This document shows positions 1-11,093 of a stretch of DNA of 64,000 bases, piece after piece. The notes below the pieces were generated by a model. That model worked only from the letters and a program-made list of their open reading frames with translations, made no database searches and was not told the origin of the DNA. Origin of the DNA: Adiantum capillus-veneris. Taxonomy: Eukaryota > Streptophyta > Polypodiopsida > Polypodiales > Pteridaceae. The translations under genes and the position numbers were made by a program. Numbering within the stretch: position 1 is the first letter of the stretch; each line of letters starts with the position of its first letter. The stretch spans positions 71,744,910-71,808,909 of the forward strand of contig CM043960.1 in assembly GCA_014529385.2 (NCBI GenBank). The letters are read 5' to 3'.

Positions 1-1185
1 CAAAAGGTGGTAAGGGTAAGGGTGACAAAGTTACAATCAACTCTGTGAAAGGTGTATCCACTACACAAACAGTGGGTAAATCACTACAACAATGGTTTCA
101 AGGTAGGGCCTTAGTTGTGACTAGCAAGTCTCCCCTAATCAAAACATGGACGATTCGAATTGGGATCCTATTGTTCCAATACCACTGATAAATGTGCATG
201 TGTGTACCCGTCGTTCCCGTCTACGAATTCTTGACAAGTTGCTTATGCTGCATATTAATTACGTTTGGAATATGGAGCCTGCAAAAAGAAGAGAAGAGTG
301 TATACAAGAACTTGAATCTATTCTATCGAGCATTGGTCTACATGGGGTGCAATTGAGCTGTCAAAGGACAAGAAGGTGTCTAAAAGTACATAGGATCCCC
401 TAATAAAGTATGTATGGGTGGTAGTAAAGTTAGGCATTTGCTTTCAAACTATTCTGACTCCCAGAGTCCCAATGAGTTTTAGTTGTTGAAAAAGGTGTGT
501 GACATTACCACCTACAAAGATAATGGAGCAGCCCTAGGAATTAAGCGTGCTCGTGTGTGGCACTCTACTGACGATATTTTTCGCCTTCTCGGAAAGGCAA
601 AGCTAACCGATGATGAGATATCCACCTTAAAGTTTGTAATCAATAGTTCACACCACAAATGGTGGATGCTTGGGGGGAGACACACACAACACATGACATG
701 GTGTGTTGAACAATTGATTTTTGCAGTCAAAATCCATCTGTGTACAAACTAAATTTGATTTTTTTTTCCAGCACATTCTTTTTGCACATAATGCATTTTT
801 TCTCAACACCTACGGTTCATTAGGCATCTGGAGCAGCCAAGGAATGGAGAGCTCACACTATCAAACAAAAGCAGTGTATTTTAAAAACACACGACATGGA
901 GGTGGTAGGAAAAAGAGCAATGCCCTTCACGAGATGTTCAATTGGTTCTACAAAGTTTTAGCAGGGAGAGAGAGAAAAAAGACTAGAGAACGAAGAAGTT
1001 TGAAATGTAGAATAGGGAAAGTGGTTAGCTTGAGGCAATCACAATCATATCATGCTTCGATGCAAAAGATTGATACAGATGCTGGTTGGAGACAAGGCGG
1101 CGTGATGGAAGATGTTGGGTGGAAATTTAAAAAAATTGTGACACTAACCATTTCTATTGTAAACATGCATTGTCATGCAAAGTGA
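1..1185 (+). pseudogene. Unrecognised multi-exon gene fragment (3' part)
   Basis: Coding signal enters from the left window edge and can be followed in three pieces in different frames: about 146-403, 483-710 and 772-1182, ending at a TGA at 1183. The last piece follows a good plant 3' splice site (T-rich tract then CCAG, ending at 771), so an intron probably separates pieces two and three. Piece one contains a helical stretch with EPAKRREECIQELESIL. Piece three contains QGMESSHYQTK and then NTRHGGGRKKSN, followed by an Arg/Lys-rich tail. The pattern 'QG-x-E ... K ... T-x-H-G-G' looks like a conserved motif, but I cannot name a family and assign no function. The frame changes between pieces one and two suggest decay or a missed intron. 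It could be a transposon gene or a host gene. Confidence 0.4.
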
Positions 1186-1290
1186 TTTGTTAAGGCCACA
1201 ATCATTAGTCCCATGGGTCAAATTTAGTCTATTTTGGAGTCTTTTTTATGATTTTAAGTGATTTTATTGAGCTTTTAAAGCTTTAAGTAC

Positions 1291-1298
1291 TATATAAG
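1291..1298 (+). promoter_or_regulatory. TATA box of the histone-H3-like gene
   Basis: TATATAAG lies 91 bases before the ATG at 1389, leaving room for a transcription start near 1320 and a short 5' leader. It is the only good TATA box in this gap (1186-1388), which otherwise shows no coding signal. Confidence 0.5.
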
Positions 1299-1388
1299 TC
1301 AAAACTCACAACTTAAAGTTCATTTTTTGTTTGCACATTGTAGAAGATCCTCTCGAGCCCAAACGTACACACTCATATCTTGCACAAT

Positions 1389-2660
1389 ATGGACGATACA
1401 CAAGAGCACACCACTACGCACAACAATGTTACCACCACCACTGACACCAGTGAAAATCCGCAGCCAACATCTCATATAGAATCCATCGCTTCAAATCCAC
1501 ATAATCAACCACAAGTATATAACCCATATAGAATCCATCGCTTTAAATCCACATAATCAACCACAAGTGTATAACCCAACACAACAACCCGCTCCAAACA
1601 CTCAACCGCTCCCCCAACCTTTGAATCTAGAGGATCAAAACACCATGCGGCAGATTTTTGGTTATCTCCAGCCACTACGTCATGCAAATCGCACACCTCT
1701 GCTGGATCTCCCACATATCGCATCTCTAAACATATCCACACAAGAAACAAGAGCAAGTGAAGAGAAATGCCGGGGTTCATTGCCACATGAGGAGCCCTCA
1801 CCTGTCTTCACAGGACCTGGAGCTCAAGCAAGGGAGGCACCTGGAGCTCAAGCAATGGCTGGACCTGAGCTTAAGCAACCGCGACAACTACACCACAAAA
1901 TTCCCCCCATGGATCAAACAAAGGGTGATCAAAGTAATACCGTGTGATCCTATTTCAGAAGCATGAGAGAGATGCCAAGAGGAGGAAGAGAATGAGAGAG
2001 ATAGAAAAGAAACAGGCAGCTGATAGAGAAGCACAAAGATTGCAAGAAGAACAAAGAAGACAGAGAGAGCAAGAAGAATGGCAGAGAGCTGAGGCTGAGA
2101 GAGCTCACTTGGCTAACGTACAAGCACGAGCAGAGGCAGAGAGGAGAACGGAAGATGATATAGCTCAAGCCGCCCAACAAGCAAAGGCTAGGAGCTCAAG
2201 ACCTTCAAAAATTCCTCAGAGAGCAAAACAATGTGCTAAAAAGGAAAAGGACAAGCTCACACTCAAAGAGCAACAAGCCTAGGAGGAGAGGAGGAAAAAG
2301 TACAAAAACAACCCTCCTCAATGGACCAGACAGGCGGCTCCTCCACCACCGCCAACAACACAGAAGAAACGGTGATGGGATCCAAGCACAGTTTCTTTAT
2401 GTGAGATTCAAAAGTATCAGAAGAGCATCGAGTCAATAATACCAAAAGCAGTCTTTTCTCGGGTGGTGAGAGAAATAATGGATGAATATTCAGATTCGGT
2501 TACACGTATACAACGTGAAACTCTATTGGCCTTACAGGATGTCGTCGAGGACATTTTGGTGCAATTGTTCCAAGATGGCGTATCATGTATGGTGCATGCT
2601 AAGCGAGTTACACTGAAAAATACAGATCGAGCTCTAGTGATCAATCTGAGAAATGAAGAG
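1389..2660 (+). pseudogene. Histone H3-fold (CENH3-like) gene with long coiled-coil N-terminal region
   Basis: The ATG at 1389 starts a Thr/Asn/Gln/Pro-rich tail. A 52-bp tandem duplication (1473-1576) throws the tail out of frame; the second copy leads into the correct continuation (1567-1947). After a frame change near 1945-1960, where TTTCAG could also be a 3' splice site, comes a long charged coiled coil (about 1960-2180, rich in REAQRLQEEQRRQ-type repeats), a PPPPP stretch, and then a histone fold (about 2376-2660) with TVSLCEIQKYQKS, FSRVVREI, ALQDVVEDILVQLFQDG and HAKRVTL. Coiled coil and fold share one frame, broken only by TAG at 2280 and TGA at 2373; CAG-to-TAG and CGA-to-TGA transitions would explain both. 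The loop-1 region is one residue longer than in canonical H3, as in centromeric H3 (CENH3/CENP-A). The tail of about 320 codons is far longer than any usual H3 tail. Membership of the H3 fold is near certain; CENH3 identity and the fusion are inference. Confidence 0.8.
1473..1576 (+). repeat. 52-bp tandem duplication
   Basis: Two nearly identical 52-bp copies begin at 1473 (CATATAGAATCC) and 1525. As 52 is not a multiple of three, the duplication shifts the frame of the H3-like gene and creates an early stop. Confidence 0.9.
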
Positions 2661-2972
2661 TGTCTCCATAACAAAATTGGTCCCTACGCACCGTGGTGCA
2701 TAGGGCCCTTTTTTGGCCTGTGCGGCACCGTCGGGCATCGCTGTGCATTGTGGTGGTCCCGCGGCCTCTCTATGGGCACCCAAAATTGCCTCGTTTTGCA
2801 AAAGAGTCATCGAGAGGTGCCCCACGTCCCTTAGGTGCTTGGATGGTCGAGGAGGTGTGAGCGTGTTGAAAAAATAAAAATTTATTGGCCAATATGAGCC
2901 ATAGAAAAAAGAAAGTATAGAAAGTGACAAAAAATAATAAAAAGGACAAAACTATTGTATATTGCTTTGGAT
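2661..2972. other. Non-coding stretch with a 24-bp imperfect hairpin
   Basis: The H3 frame stays open to 2834 but loses family similarity after the fold. The sequence becomes GC-rich and includes an imperfect palindrome at 2682-2705 (CCCTACGCACC / GGTGCATAGGG, one mismatch plus a wobble). After 2840 it is AT-rich with nothing recognised. Confidence 0.4.
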
Positions 2973-4490
2973 ATTACATCATGAATGGTTGGTTTTCTTG
3001 TAAATTACATCTGTGGGTATAGGGCGAATGGCAGACTTGAGACCAAGGGTTTTTACAATATCCTTTGGGTTTGTCACCCTTTGACCTAGGCTTAAGGCAC
3101 AATGGGAGAGGACTAACCCAAGGTGCTTGCTGTAAAGGCATACAATTCCGCCTCCTGGTCCACCAAGATAAACTTATGAGCATTAGGGGTAAGGGAATCT
3201 TCAGTAAGGATGGCACTTAATGCTTTGCACTTGAGCAGCTCCGAAGAACCATGCTTGGAGAACTCTGTGTGAGCAACTCGAAGTATGGATGGCCCCAGGT
3301 GGCTAAGGTAGTGCCATAGGGAGCTATCCCTACCCTTAGGAATGTTGCACGAGCCTCCAGTACGCATTGCGAACTTATCCACATGGTATGCGATTTGCAA
3401 ACCATTTTAAATGATTTCAACACTTGCTATAAGGAACAATAGATTATTGACTAGGTTAAAAAATGCTTACCTTAGTTTCTTCATCCATCACTTCAAGAGT
3501 TTTCCTTGTAAGGTCGATGCTAGGGCGATCTTCTCCACCCATAGTGATCAATGGTTTATGTGGATGGAAAGCGCTTGGGGATGCTTTCATAAAATGAGGG
3601 ACATGATTTTATTTCTATAAGTGTATTTGCCACGATTTGTACCAACTTTTGTTCATTTTCACTAGGGAGGAAAGAGAGGTTTGCTAGGAGACCTTGGTCT
3701 TCAAAGTCAATTTGAATGTTGACCTTCTCTTTCTTTCCACTGCGATCCTTCAGGCCCGCATAGATAGCAAGCACTGAAAGCGACTCATCTTCTCTAAGTC
3801 ACAGTGTCTTTGCAATGTCATCAAGGAACAAAAAGTGACAACCATCCACCACCACTGCATGCAAAATAAAAATCTAGAGTTCAAGAACTTCCTCCACCCA
3901 ACGCCTAGTCTCCCTCTATCATCCGATCTCCTCCCTAGTGACGATGGGATCTTGTACGAGGATGAGTGCCATGGATGCTTCATCCTAGTCATCAACCTCT
4001 TCAATAATTTCATTTGATTCCTCCACAATGGTCACAGGCGGTTTCCGGCAGGTATTTTCCTTTGTTTTTCCCTTATCTATTCCCTCAAGTACAAGCAAGA
4101 CCAGAACCATGTCCCAAGAGATAAATTGGGTGCCTATGCACCCCATGCCCAAGTCTATGAGATCATCCTCATCCTCTCGTGCAATCCCACTCAGTAAGCC
4201 CTTTAATAAACCTCAACAAGCGAAAGATAGCAAAAGTTTTTGTCGGCCGCATAGAGGTGTTTGAGAAAATCCACCGGCAACCACGCCATGTCGGATCCCT
4301 CGAAGACTATTGCATATTCTTCCATGTGCTCCGTCATGTAGTCAAGAAAGATTTGGAATCCCTCTACATGAAGGTTAGTAGTGGCATGCATGTCAATCAT
4401 CCCTTCAAACACACTGACTAGTTCATATGCACGATCTACAAGTCCTATCTTTTCTAGTTGTGTAAGAAGTGCATCAGAAGATGTTGCCAT
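2973..4490 (-). pseudogene. Unrecognised multi-exon gene with own promoter
   Basis: An ATG at 4490 (protein beginning MATSSDALLTQLEK) lies 88 bases downstream of a TATAAAAG box. The first block (4490-4203) is a soluble helical-looking stretch. A second block (about 4230-3556) shows an acidic region (TIVEESNEIIEEVDD) and then AIYAGLKDRSGKKEK and FEDQGLLANLSFL, interrupted by about six in-frame stops. A consistent plant 5' splice site (AAG then GTAAGCA, near 3475) and a downstream TTATAG near 3425 frame an intron. A last block (3400-3113) includes HKFILVDQEAELYAF. Promoter, splice sites and acidic composition point to a real ancestral gene. The stops say it is now dead. I recognise no domain and propose no function. 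It is convergent with the H3-like gene. Confidence 0.4.
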
Positions 4491-4577
4491 GGGTTTGTTC
4501 GCGAAGAATATGGGAAGAGAGATGAAAGCTAGAGTTTTGTGAATGTGAGAAATGAAGTTTAAAACCTAAAAAGTCAC

Positions 4578-4585
4578 TTTTATAC
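4578..4585 (-). promoter_or_regulatory. TATA box of the unrecognised minus-strand gene
   Basis: TATAAAAG on the minus strand, about 90 bases before the ATG at 4490. The spacing is almost the same as for the H3-like gene at 1291/1389. Confidence 0.45.
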
Positions 4586-4803
4586 TCAATGTCACTTTTT
4601 AAAAGCACTTAAAATTAACTTAAAATTAGAATTATAAACAAAATCATGCAATAAGACATTGAAAGACACCAACACTGAAAGATTAACGCTCCAAATTAAA
4701 AAACTTACACATTTCAATCAAAATCTTGAACAAATTAAGAATGAAAAATTTTGTGCAGAGACATATTCAAAACACCATATGTATTAATGGGAGCAAAATC
4801 ACT

Positions 4804-5884
4804 TCAGTTACAAGCTTTTACGTTAATACATCGCGGAAAACCAATGTTTGCACACAAAAAGCTCTTCTCTTTTCTGGAACGAACAACCTTTTCATTGATT
4901 ACAAAGACATATTGATTGGGCAAGGTATATCTAAGATTAAGATACTCGCAAAGGTGACTAAGATTCCAATCGTTATTCAGCAAGATGTCGTGCACTGCAT
5001 CGTCGTGGAGGCATATTTGCAGATCAATTGATTCTCTAGCAGTAACATCAGAGTATAGTGCCTCCCATTCTCCCTTCGTCAGCTTCCATCTTCTTTAGGG
5101 AAAGAAAATTGACAAGCTTTGCTTCACAATATGGTATCTACACACCACATTCTCAACAACTATAGAGCACTTGATTGTATCTCCCTGGTGGTTGACCACC
5201 TTAGTCTCCCATCCAACTGCAAGGAAGCCATTGATCGCACTTTCCCCTTTGTAAGTCCACAATATTATTGGTGTCCTGTGAACACTTTGCAATCGAAAGA
5301 TAAACACAAACACATGAAGGGTCATAAACCAAGTTAGGGAAGCTTTGTGGGAACCATAGGTGCACTTCATTGCTGGATGCACATCCGCCTTGATTCTCCT
5401 TTTGGTTGTTGTGATCAAGGCACTATCTGGCTTAGGCCATTCCATAATTTTCAAGGTTGATGGGTGAACCGGAGAAAGATTACCATACTCAGTTTGCCTA
5501 GGCATTACATAAGTATGGTTTTTTTTTAAAATGTCCCGCGAGACAAGCTCCGTGGATGGACAACTAGCATAGAGTAGCTTGCCAAGGTCAATGTGGATGG
5601 CCTAAAAAGTTCCCATGAAGGACTCTATTGGCTTCCACTCTACAAAATCGGACGGGAAAACATCTGCAAATATGAACAAGCAATGAAAACCTTATAAACA
5701 TCAAAGCAACATATACGGCAGAAATACAAAATAAACAATGTAAAAACTTTGACAGAGAAGTGAAATTACAGTTTGCAGGAAACCTTGATGGAGCCACTAC
5801 TGTCTCCAGTTTGCAAGATGCTTGCTGCCATGGGTTTGCTTGAACTCCATGATCTTTTCCTTCCAATGGTGTGCTCAAGAAGCC
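4804..5884 (-). pseudogene. Unrecognised multi-exon coding remnant
   Basis: Minus-strand coding signal in several pieces. An upstream piece (5884-5770) ends at a GTAATTTC 5' splice site. A TTTGCAG 3' splice site at 5664 opens the next piece (5663 to about 5330), with FPSDFVEWKPIESF, VSRDILKKNHTYVM and HPSTLKIMEWPKPDSAL in one frame and one internal stop. Further pieces cover 5505-5095 and 5085-4804, including WKLTKGEWEALYSD and ARESIDLQICLHDD. The intron at 5769-5664 is well formed. I do not recognise the family. A 142-codon plus-strand reading frame at 5822-6250 overlaps the first piece and looks less convincing. Confidence 0.35.
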
Positions 5885-6894
5885 ATGTGTCTCCTTGAGA
5901 CCTTCTATGCACCTCTTGAGCTAGGTTGCATTGTCACCCACATTAATCGTTTAAACTCCATCATCACCCAACATCCACTATCATCTTGTACATTGCTGCA
6001 TGAAATGGAGTCAATGAAACTCCTAGGTTGTCGAGTATGTGATGATTCCATGGAAAATAGTGGCACAACCTGCAGACAAACACTTATGATTGACCTATGC
6101 ACATCCATGTGTCAGGTGCACAAAGAGCCAGATTCTTGGTGGTGCACAAAGACGATCAATGTCACTTACTGTTGTACTGCTCCACTTGCAAGTTGTCTTA
6201 ATGGGAAAGATAATGTTTCAAAGCTTGAGAGGGAAGTAGATCCTCCCTAGAGAGGTTAATGGAGAAGGAGCAAAACCCCAGTTGAGGAAAGAAAGAGGGA
6301 AGATCTAGCAAAAGGATATGCTACAGATCTTCAGTTTTAGGTAGAGGTGTTTTGTGAGGGTCATGGAGTAATGGAGAACTTCAGCTTGAGTAGAATGCAA
6401 TGAGCTTGAGGAGGGGAAGGAGGTTCAAATTTCTATTGCAAAGCTTTTAGGAGGGAAAAGTGAAACGAAGGAAAGAGAAGCAACTTGCAAGGTGGAGTGA
6501 AGAGAAGAGAGAGATGGTACAATAGAGAGAGAGAGAGAGGGAATGATCAACATGTTTTTGGGGTGACCCCCTTTTAGGAGAGAGGAAGGGAGATACTAGC
6601 AGTTACTAGAGAGAGAAAGGATTTTTTTTACCCCACTACATAGATAAAAGTTCAATTTTTTTAATTTTATAAGAGATTTTCTCTTTATATTTTATAAAAG
6701 AGCACAAGTTTGACCACTTACTTTTAGGCCTTGCCATACCCACCATTTCAATCCACATGGCATCCACCCATTTTTCACTACCATAATCTCCCTTTTAATC
6801 CCATGGCAAATAAAGAGGCCCACTTAGACCCCATTCCCTTATTCCTAATGGTTGGACCACCATGTCATCCAAATTTGCTCATATTTGGCACCTT
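5885..6894. other. Non-coding stretch
   Basis: Purine-rich on the plus strand from 6240 to 6640 with short GA runs, then AT-rich. Apart from a dispersed repeat end at 6803-6852 I see nothing functional. Confidence 0.4.
6803..6852 (+). repeat. Dispersed repeat end shared with the MITE-like element
   Basis: The segment containing AAATAAAGAGGCCCAC and then TTAGACCCCATTC matches, with a few changes, the right terminal inverted repeat at 21624-21663. The partner end was not found nearby, so this may be a solo or truncated copy. Confidence 0.55.
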
Positions 6895-8289
6895 CTAATC
6901 AAGGTTGTGAAATGCAAACATAACGGGCATCATTACATGGTATGCATCCATTACACTCCTCCACCAAGCAACCTTATTTATGGACCCACATAGACATGTA
7001 ATTTTCACTTTTTCTTTCTGCTCAAGCTGCCATTCGTCAAAGGCCGTGCAGTTTAAAGTGTCAATCACAACATACTTATTGTGGAGAAGTGATTCCAATG
7101 TATAAAAGTGTCTGCAAAACCGATTTTCAGAAGGAAGTTTTAACATCACGGACACGCACGTCCTGTACGCACTCTTTGTCGTTTCAAGATGAATTTTACA
7201 ACTTGTCACGCTGTGTCAATTATTTTGGCAAACCATGTGGTTTCTTCACTAGTGTACCAATCCTTAAGCACTAAGTTTAAGCTGTGTGTATGATAACCAT
7301 TGGAAAAAATGTATGAAAAGCAGGTTTTTATTAATTTGCTAGCATTTTTACAGTTCTTTGCATTGTCCATGACTACTTGAATGACATGTTCAACACCGAT
7401 ATCTTTAATTACATTAATCAAAACCTTAGAAATATATTTGTTACTTTGAATTGCACCAGAACTGTCCATCGCCTTTATAAATGTTTCTCCCCTTGAACAA
7501 ACTAGCATTACATTGATCAGTGGTCTTCTTTGAACATTAGACCAACCATCACTCACAATTGTGCATCCTAAAAGCAAAATATTCCCAAGTACTATTTTGG
7601 AAACACGCTCTTTGACTTTGATGTAACATTTGTCCAAGAGATCATTTTATATCCTGTGATACAAAGGGGCTGGAAATCCTGGGCCAAACTCACTAATTTT
7701 CTTCAAGGCAGCCTTCCCCAATGATTGCTGTTTACCATGACTAAGCACTTCCAGTGAAAAAAACCACTTTGGCGAGTGTGATTTGTACTTCTTCTAGAGG
7801 TTGCATTTGAAAGTTTTGATGCAATGATTTTTGACGCATTTTTCCAAGTCCACCCTCATTGTGACGCGTAAAAGGAACACTACTTGACATTTCCTCTCCC
7901 TGTGTAGGCTGTTCTCCAGGGTTAATTGGTGTCACCACAGGATTAGCAGAGTTAATATTTGGCTTTGACTGCTCTTGACTTGCATCCATAACAGAGTTAT
8001 GTATTCGCTGTCTCTTGCCACCCTTTTTGGCGATCTCTTCTCTCAAACACTTTGCAATTGCATGTGCTTGAGGATGTTCACAATTCTTACAATTCTTTTT
8101 AATGCTACCCAAAAAATGGTCCCTAATATTTGGAGCACCGCATGATTTTGTAGTGAAGCAGAATTTACATTGCCACTCCATATATCGATCGCATATGTTG
8201 TGAGCATTAACCGACTCTTTACCAGGGGAATTTTTATTCTTTGCTTTCTTTGTACCACTTGTGCCGACATTTTGCTCCATTGATTTCAA
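6895..8289 (-). pseudogene. hAT-family transposase remnant (BED zinc finger + DUF659)
   Basis: The N-terminal block (8289-7741) has a BED-type zinc finger: WQCKFC, then IRDHFLGS and KNC, as in plant hAT transposases that bind element ends. The middle block (7637-7206) is a DUF659-like RNase H-fold region with the typical TIVSDGWSNVQRRPLIN, IGVEHVIQVVMDNAKN and a final HSLNLVLKD. A third block (7209-6895) continues the fold (LPSENRFCRHFYTLESLL, VAWWRSVMDAYHVMMPVMF) and then stops. The C-terminal hAT dimerisation region is absent and the three blocks are in different frames, so no active protein can be made. I did not find matching 8-bp duplications or terminal inverted repeats. Confidence 0.75.
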
Positions 8290-9302
8290 TTTAATACTGA
8301 AGGCATAAGAACTAGATGTTCAATTTTTAAAACATTTTTCTTGTTTTCAATATATATTAGAAAAATATTCACTAAGAACGTAATCAAATCTACACACACA
8401 GTATGAGATTTGCAATGCACTTTAGTCAATCAACATATCAATCACATATGTTGTGAGCAAACATACACATTTCAATGCACTCTCTACACTACATTATGAA
8501 TACAACAATGCTATGAATTTGTCAATGCAATTATATATATGATGATTATTTATACATCCTCTTCCATTTGCAAACAAATTTTCAAATGCTACAATGAATG
8601 ATCAACTTCTACACTGAAACGATGATAATTATTTACAAAACACACAAGAAAGCAATAATATCTATGATTGGTCATGTCATGCACTAACAATATTTCATTA
8701 TACATAATGCACTTTCTATATACACCAATGCATAAAACAAGGCAATGAAATGTTCAATACAATCACACAATTGAGGACTACTTGCACCCAATCAAGGATT
8801 GTAGCCCCCTTATGCATCCAATTCAATATATAAAAGCTATTTTCACCCAATTAAGGATTATATCTCTCATAATTTACAGTGACAATGTATATCAACTCAA
8901 ATCTATGATGGTGAAAAATGCAAGACTTCAAGGATCTTTATATACTCAGTACACTAGTACAGGGCATCCAACCCTCGACTATCGACTCGTCATTTACATA
9001 TGCTCATCTTCTAAAACCAACTGTGACCCTTTTATGAACCAATGGCTTCGTCGCAATGAGCATGACTCTCCAAGTTCTCACTTGTTTTGGCTTCGTACCT
9101 TTATGTTTGGTGAAGGATTTAAATATTTTTAGAAGTGGTTACCGAATTAAGAATCACTTTCAGCCCAAAAAAAGGACATGCGACTCTATAACCTTAGGTC
9201 AATTCACAAAGAGATGAATGTACACGACGCTCAGATACATTACCCAAGGATTTGCCTAGTCAAAGTGCCAAGGTTAGAAGAGGTTTTACTTTATTTAATT
9301 AT
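8290..9302. other. AT-rich non-coding stretch
   Basis: Repeated short words such as CAATGCAC and CACCCAAT(C/T)AAGGAT recur here, suggesting old repeat sequence. No gene, LTR or structured element was recognised. Confidence 0.4.
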
Positions 9303-9423
9303 GCCCGCCGGGCTTTTTTATTTTCTCGACGGGCCCGCCGGGCAACGTCCTTTACCCAATAGGCCCGCCGGGGAAATGAAAAAGATCGACGGGCTCAGAA
9401 GGAAAATGATGAAACCCGGCGGG
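9303..9423. repeat. Cluster of GC-rich palindromic GCCCGCCGGGC motifs
   Basis: GCCCGCCGGG occurs at 9303, 9333 and 9363, about 30 bases apart. The reverse form CCCGGCGGG is at 9415, and CGACGGG boxes lie between. The island contrasts sharply with its AT-rich surroundings. The function is unknown. Confidence 0.7.
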
Positions 9424-9819
9424 CTAACGACTCTATTGGTTTTTGCAGGTCATCATCAAGATCACGTTAAGAATTAACGTCGATCACGTCTTTTTCTTGT
9501 GTAACTATTGGTGTTATTAACGTAATCACACTATCGTGATCACGTTAGTGAGATCCTTGTGCATACACCTTGATATGTTGGGTGGTTGTTTGCACATGCA
9601 TTCTCTCTTGGGGCTCAATTTTCTAGCTGTTGTAGTTCTTGGGCTCACACACCTTACTTTTGAGGGGGAAGGAGAGGATCTCGACTACCTGTGGGACACA
9701 TTATATATGTTTTCAAATAGTATGCATGTTTTTGAGTCACCATTGTGAGTTGATTTTTGTTATTCTAGTTGCAATCACTTTATGGATAATTAAGAATTCT
9801 AGATGCTTGCATGTTACTA

Positions 9820-10215
9820 GACATAGTTAGTTCACACTCTTCGTGGTTAGTGGGATAGTTCAATCAGCCCATCCACTGAACACACTTAGTGATATTTGGA
9901 CATAGTTAGTTTGTACTCATCATAGTTAGTTGGATACTTCAATCGTGTCCTCCACATATGCGAAGGAGCACTAGTGTGCTTTCTACGCATCACTTTCCCT
10001 CACAATGCTAGATGGTAAAGTTCATACTTTTCATAGTTAATGGTACTGCCTCCTACCTCGCTCCTACACTAGACACACTTAGTGGTATCTGGGCATGGTT
10101 AGTTCACATTCATTGTAGGTAGTGGGATATTTCAACTAGATCCTCCACATACAGGGAGGAGCACTAGCATGATTTCTTGAGATGATGGTTATGCATCACT
10201 TCCCCTTATAATACC
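9820..10215 (+). repeat. Degenerate tandem repeat, unit about 190 bp
   Basis: Units beginning near 9820, 9898 and 10091 share CATAGTTAGTT, a GTGGGATA-TTCAA block, TCCTCCACATA and GGAGCACTAG. The first unit is shortened. Copies are diverged. Confidence 0.6.
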
Positions 10216-10727
10216 AGACGAGATTACTTGGTATTACTCTCCACTATTTAGCTTTAAAACCTACCTATTTAATATTTGTTTATTTGAAGTCATTCAGCTA
10301 AATAGGTACTATCAATGCAACCTTCTGATTTACTTCAATTCTACTTACCTATGGTGTTCAATTTTTTCCTATAGATTACAAAGGTGCATAACATGCCATG
10401 GGTTTTTAGAGCCTGCTTCAATTTTGGAGTGCATCAAATTAAAGCTTTTAAATAGTGGGACAAAATGGAAATCCCACAATAGTCTCTTTAGACAGCTAGT
10501 ATAAACGAACGATGAAAGTAAGGATGTGAGGGAGGATAGGGGTAATCAATAAGGCAACAAGAGATCAGTCATATTGTAAGCCTCAACGACTAGGTTTTTC
10601 TCTAATTCTAAAATGAATGTGTTGTGCCTATATTGTGTGAGGCTGTGGATGATATGGGGGTGGAGGCAACCATGGTATGCAAGCACAATCAATGTGGGTG
10701 TCTCATAATATTTTTGTCCTTCCCTAG
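10216..10727. other. Non-coding stretch upstream of the LINE
   Basis: AT-rich sequence. It could contain the untraced 5' part of the LINE but carries no readable coding signal. Confidence 0.35.
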
Positions 10728-11078
10728 GCTCTATGCTTAGCCTTCTCAACTAGGCTCTTTGTCCAATTTCATCAGAGGGAGAATCAAAGATTTGCAAAAG
10801 GAGCCTTAGCGTGTCATATTTCATGTAAATGGTTCGAAGCGCAGGCTAGGGACTTAGGACAAATCAAAGGTCTCCCGCCGGATGTCCCAAAGCCTCCCTT
10901 CCTATATGACGACTTATTCAAAGTTTTGGGGAAGAAGAATCAAGAGGACCTTTTCACTTCCAAGCTAGATACCATGCAGGTTCCAACAAAAAAGGAGCCA
11001 ATGGAAGAGGACAACTTGAATGGGGACTCTATTGGAGAGTTCCTAGAGGTAGTAGAATTTGTCCCCCTTTCCCAATGA
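10728..11078 (+). pseudogene. LINE ORF1 C-terminal part
   Basis: An open frame from after the stop at 10725 to the TGA at 11076 reads through FVQFHQRENQRFAKG, KWFEAQARDLGQIKG and PPDVPKPPFLYDDLF, followed by an acidic tail. Position directly before the endonuclease identifies it as the end of ORF1, the RNA-binding protein of L1-type elements. The start is missing. Confidence 0.6.
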
Positions 11079-11093
11079 TGGATATTCTCTCTA

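Noticed and set aside
5822-6250. 142-codon plus-strand reading frame rich in Cys and Met
   Set aside because: No recognised motif, and it overlaps a minus-strand exon with splice sites. A real gene cannot be excluded.
9303-9423. CRISPR-like array (three boxes at 30-bp spacing)
   Set aside because: Boxes are only about 11 bp, too few, one is inverted, and the sequence is a plant nuclear genome.
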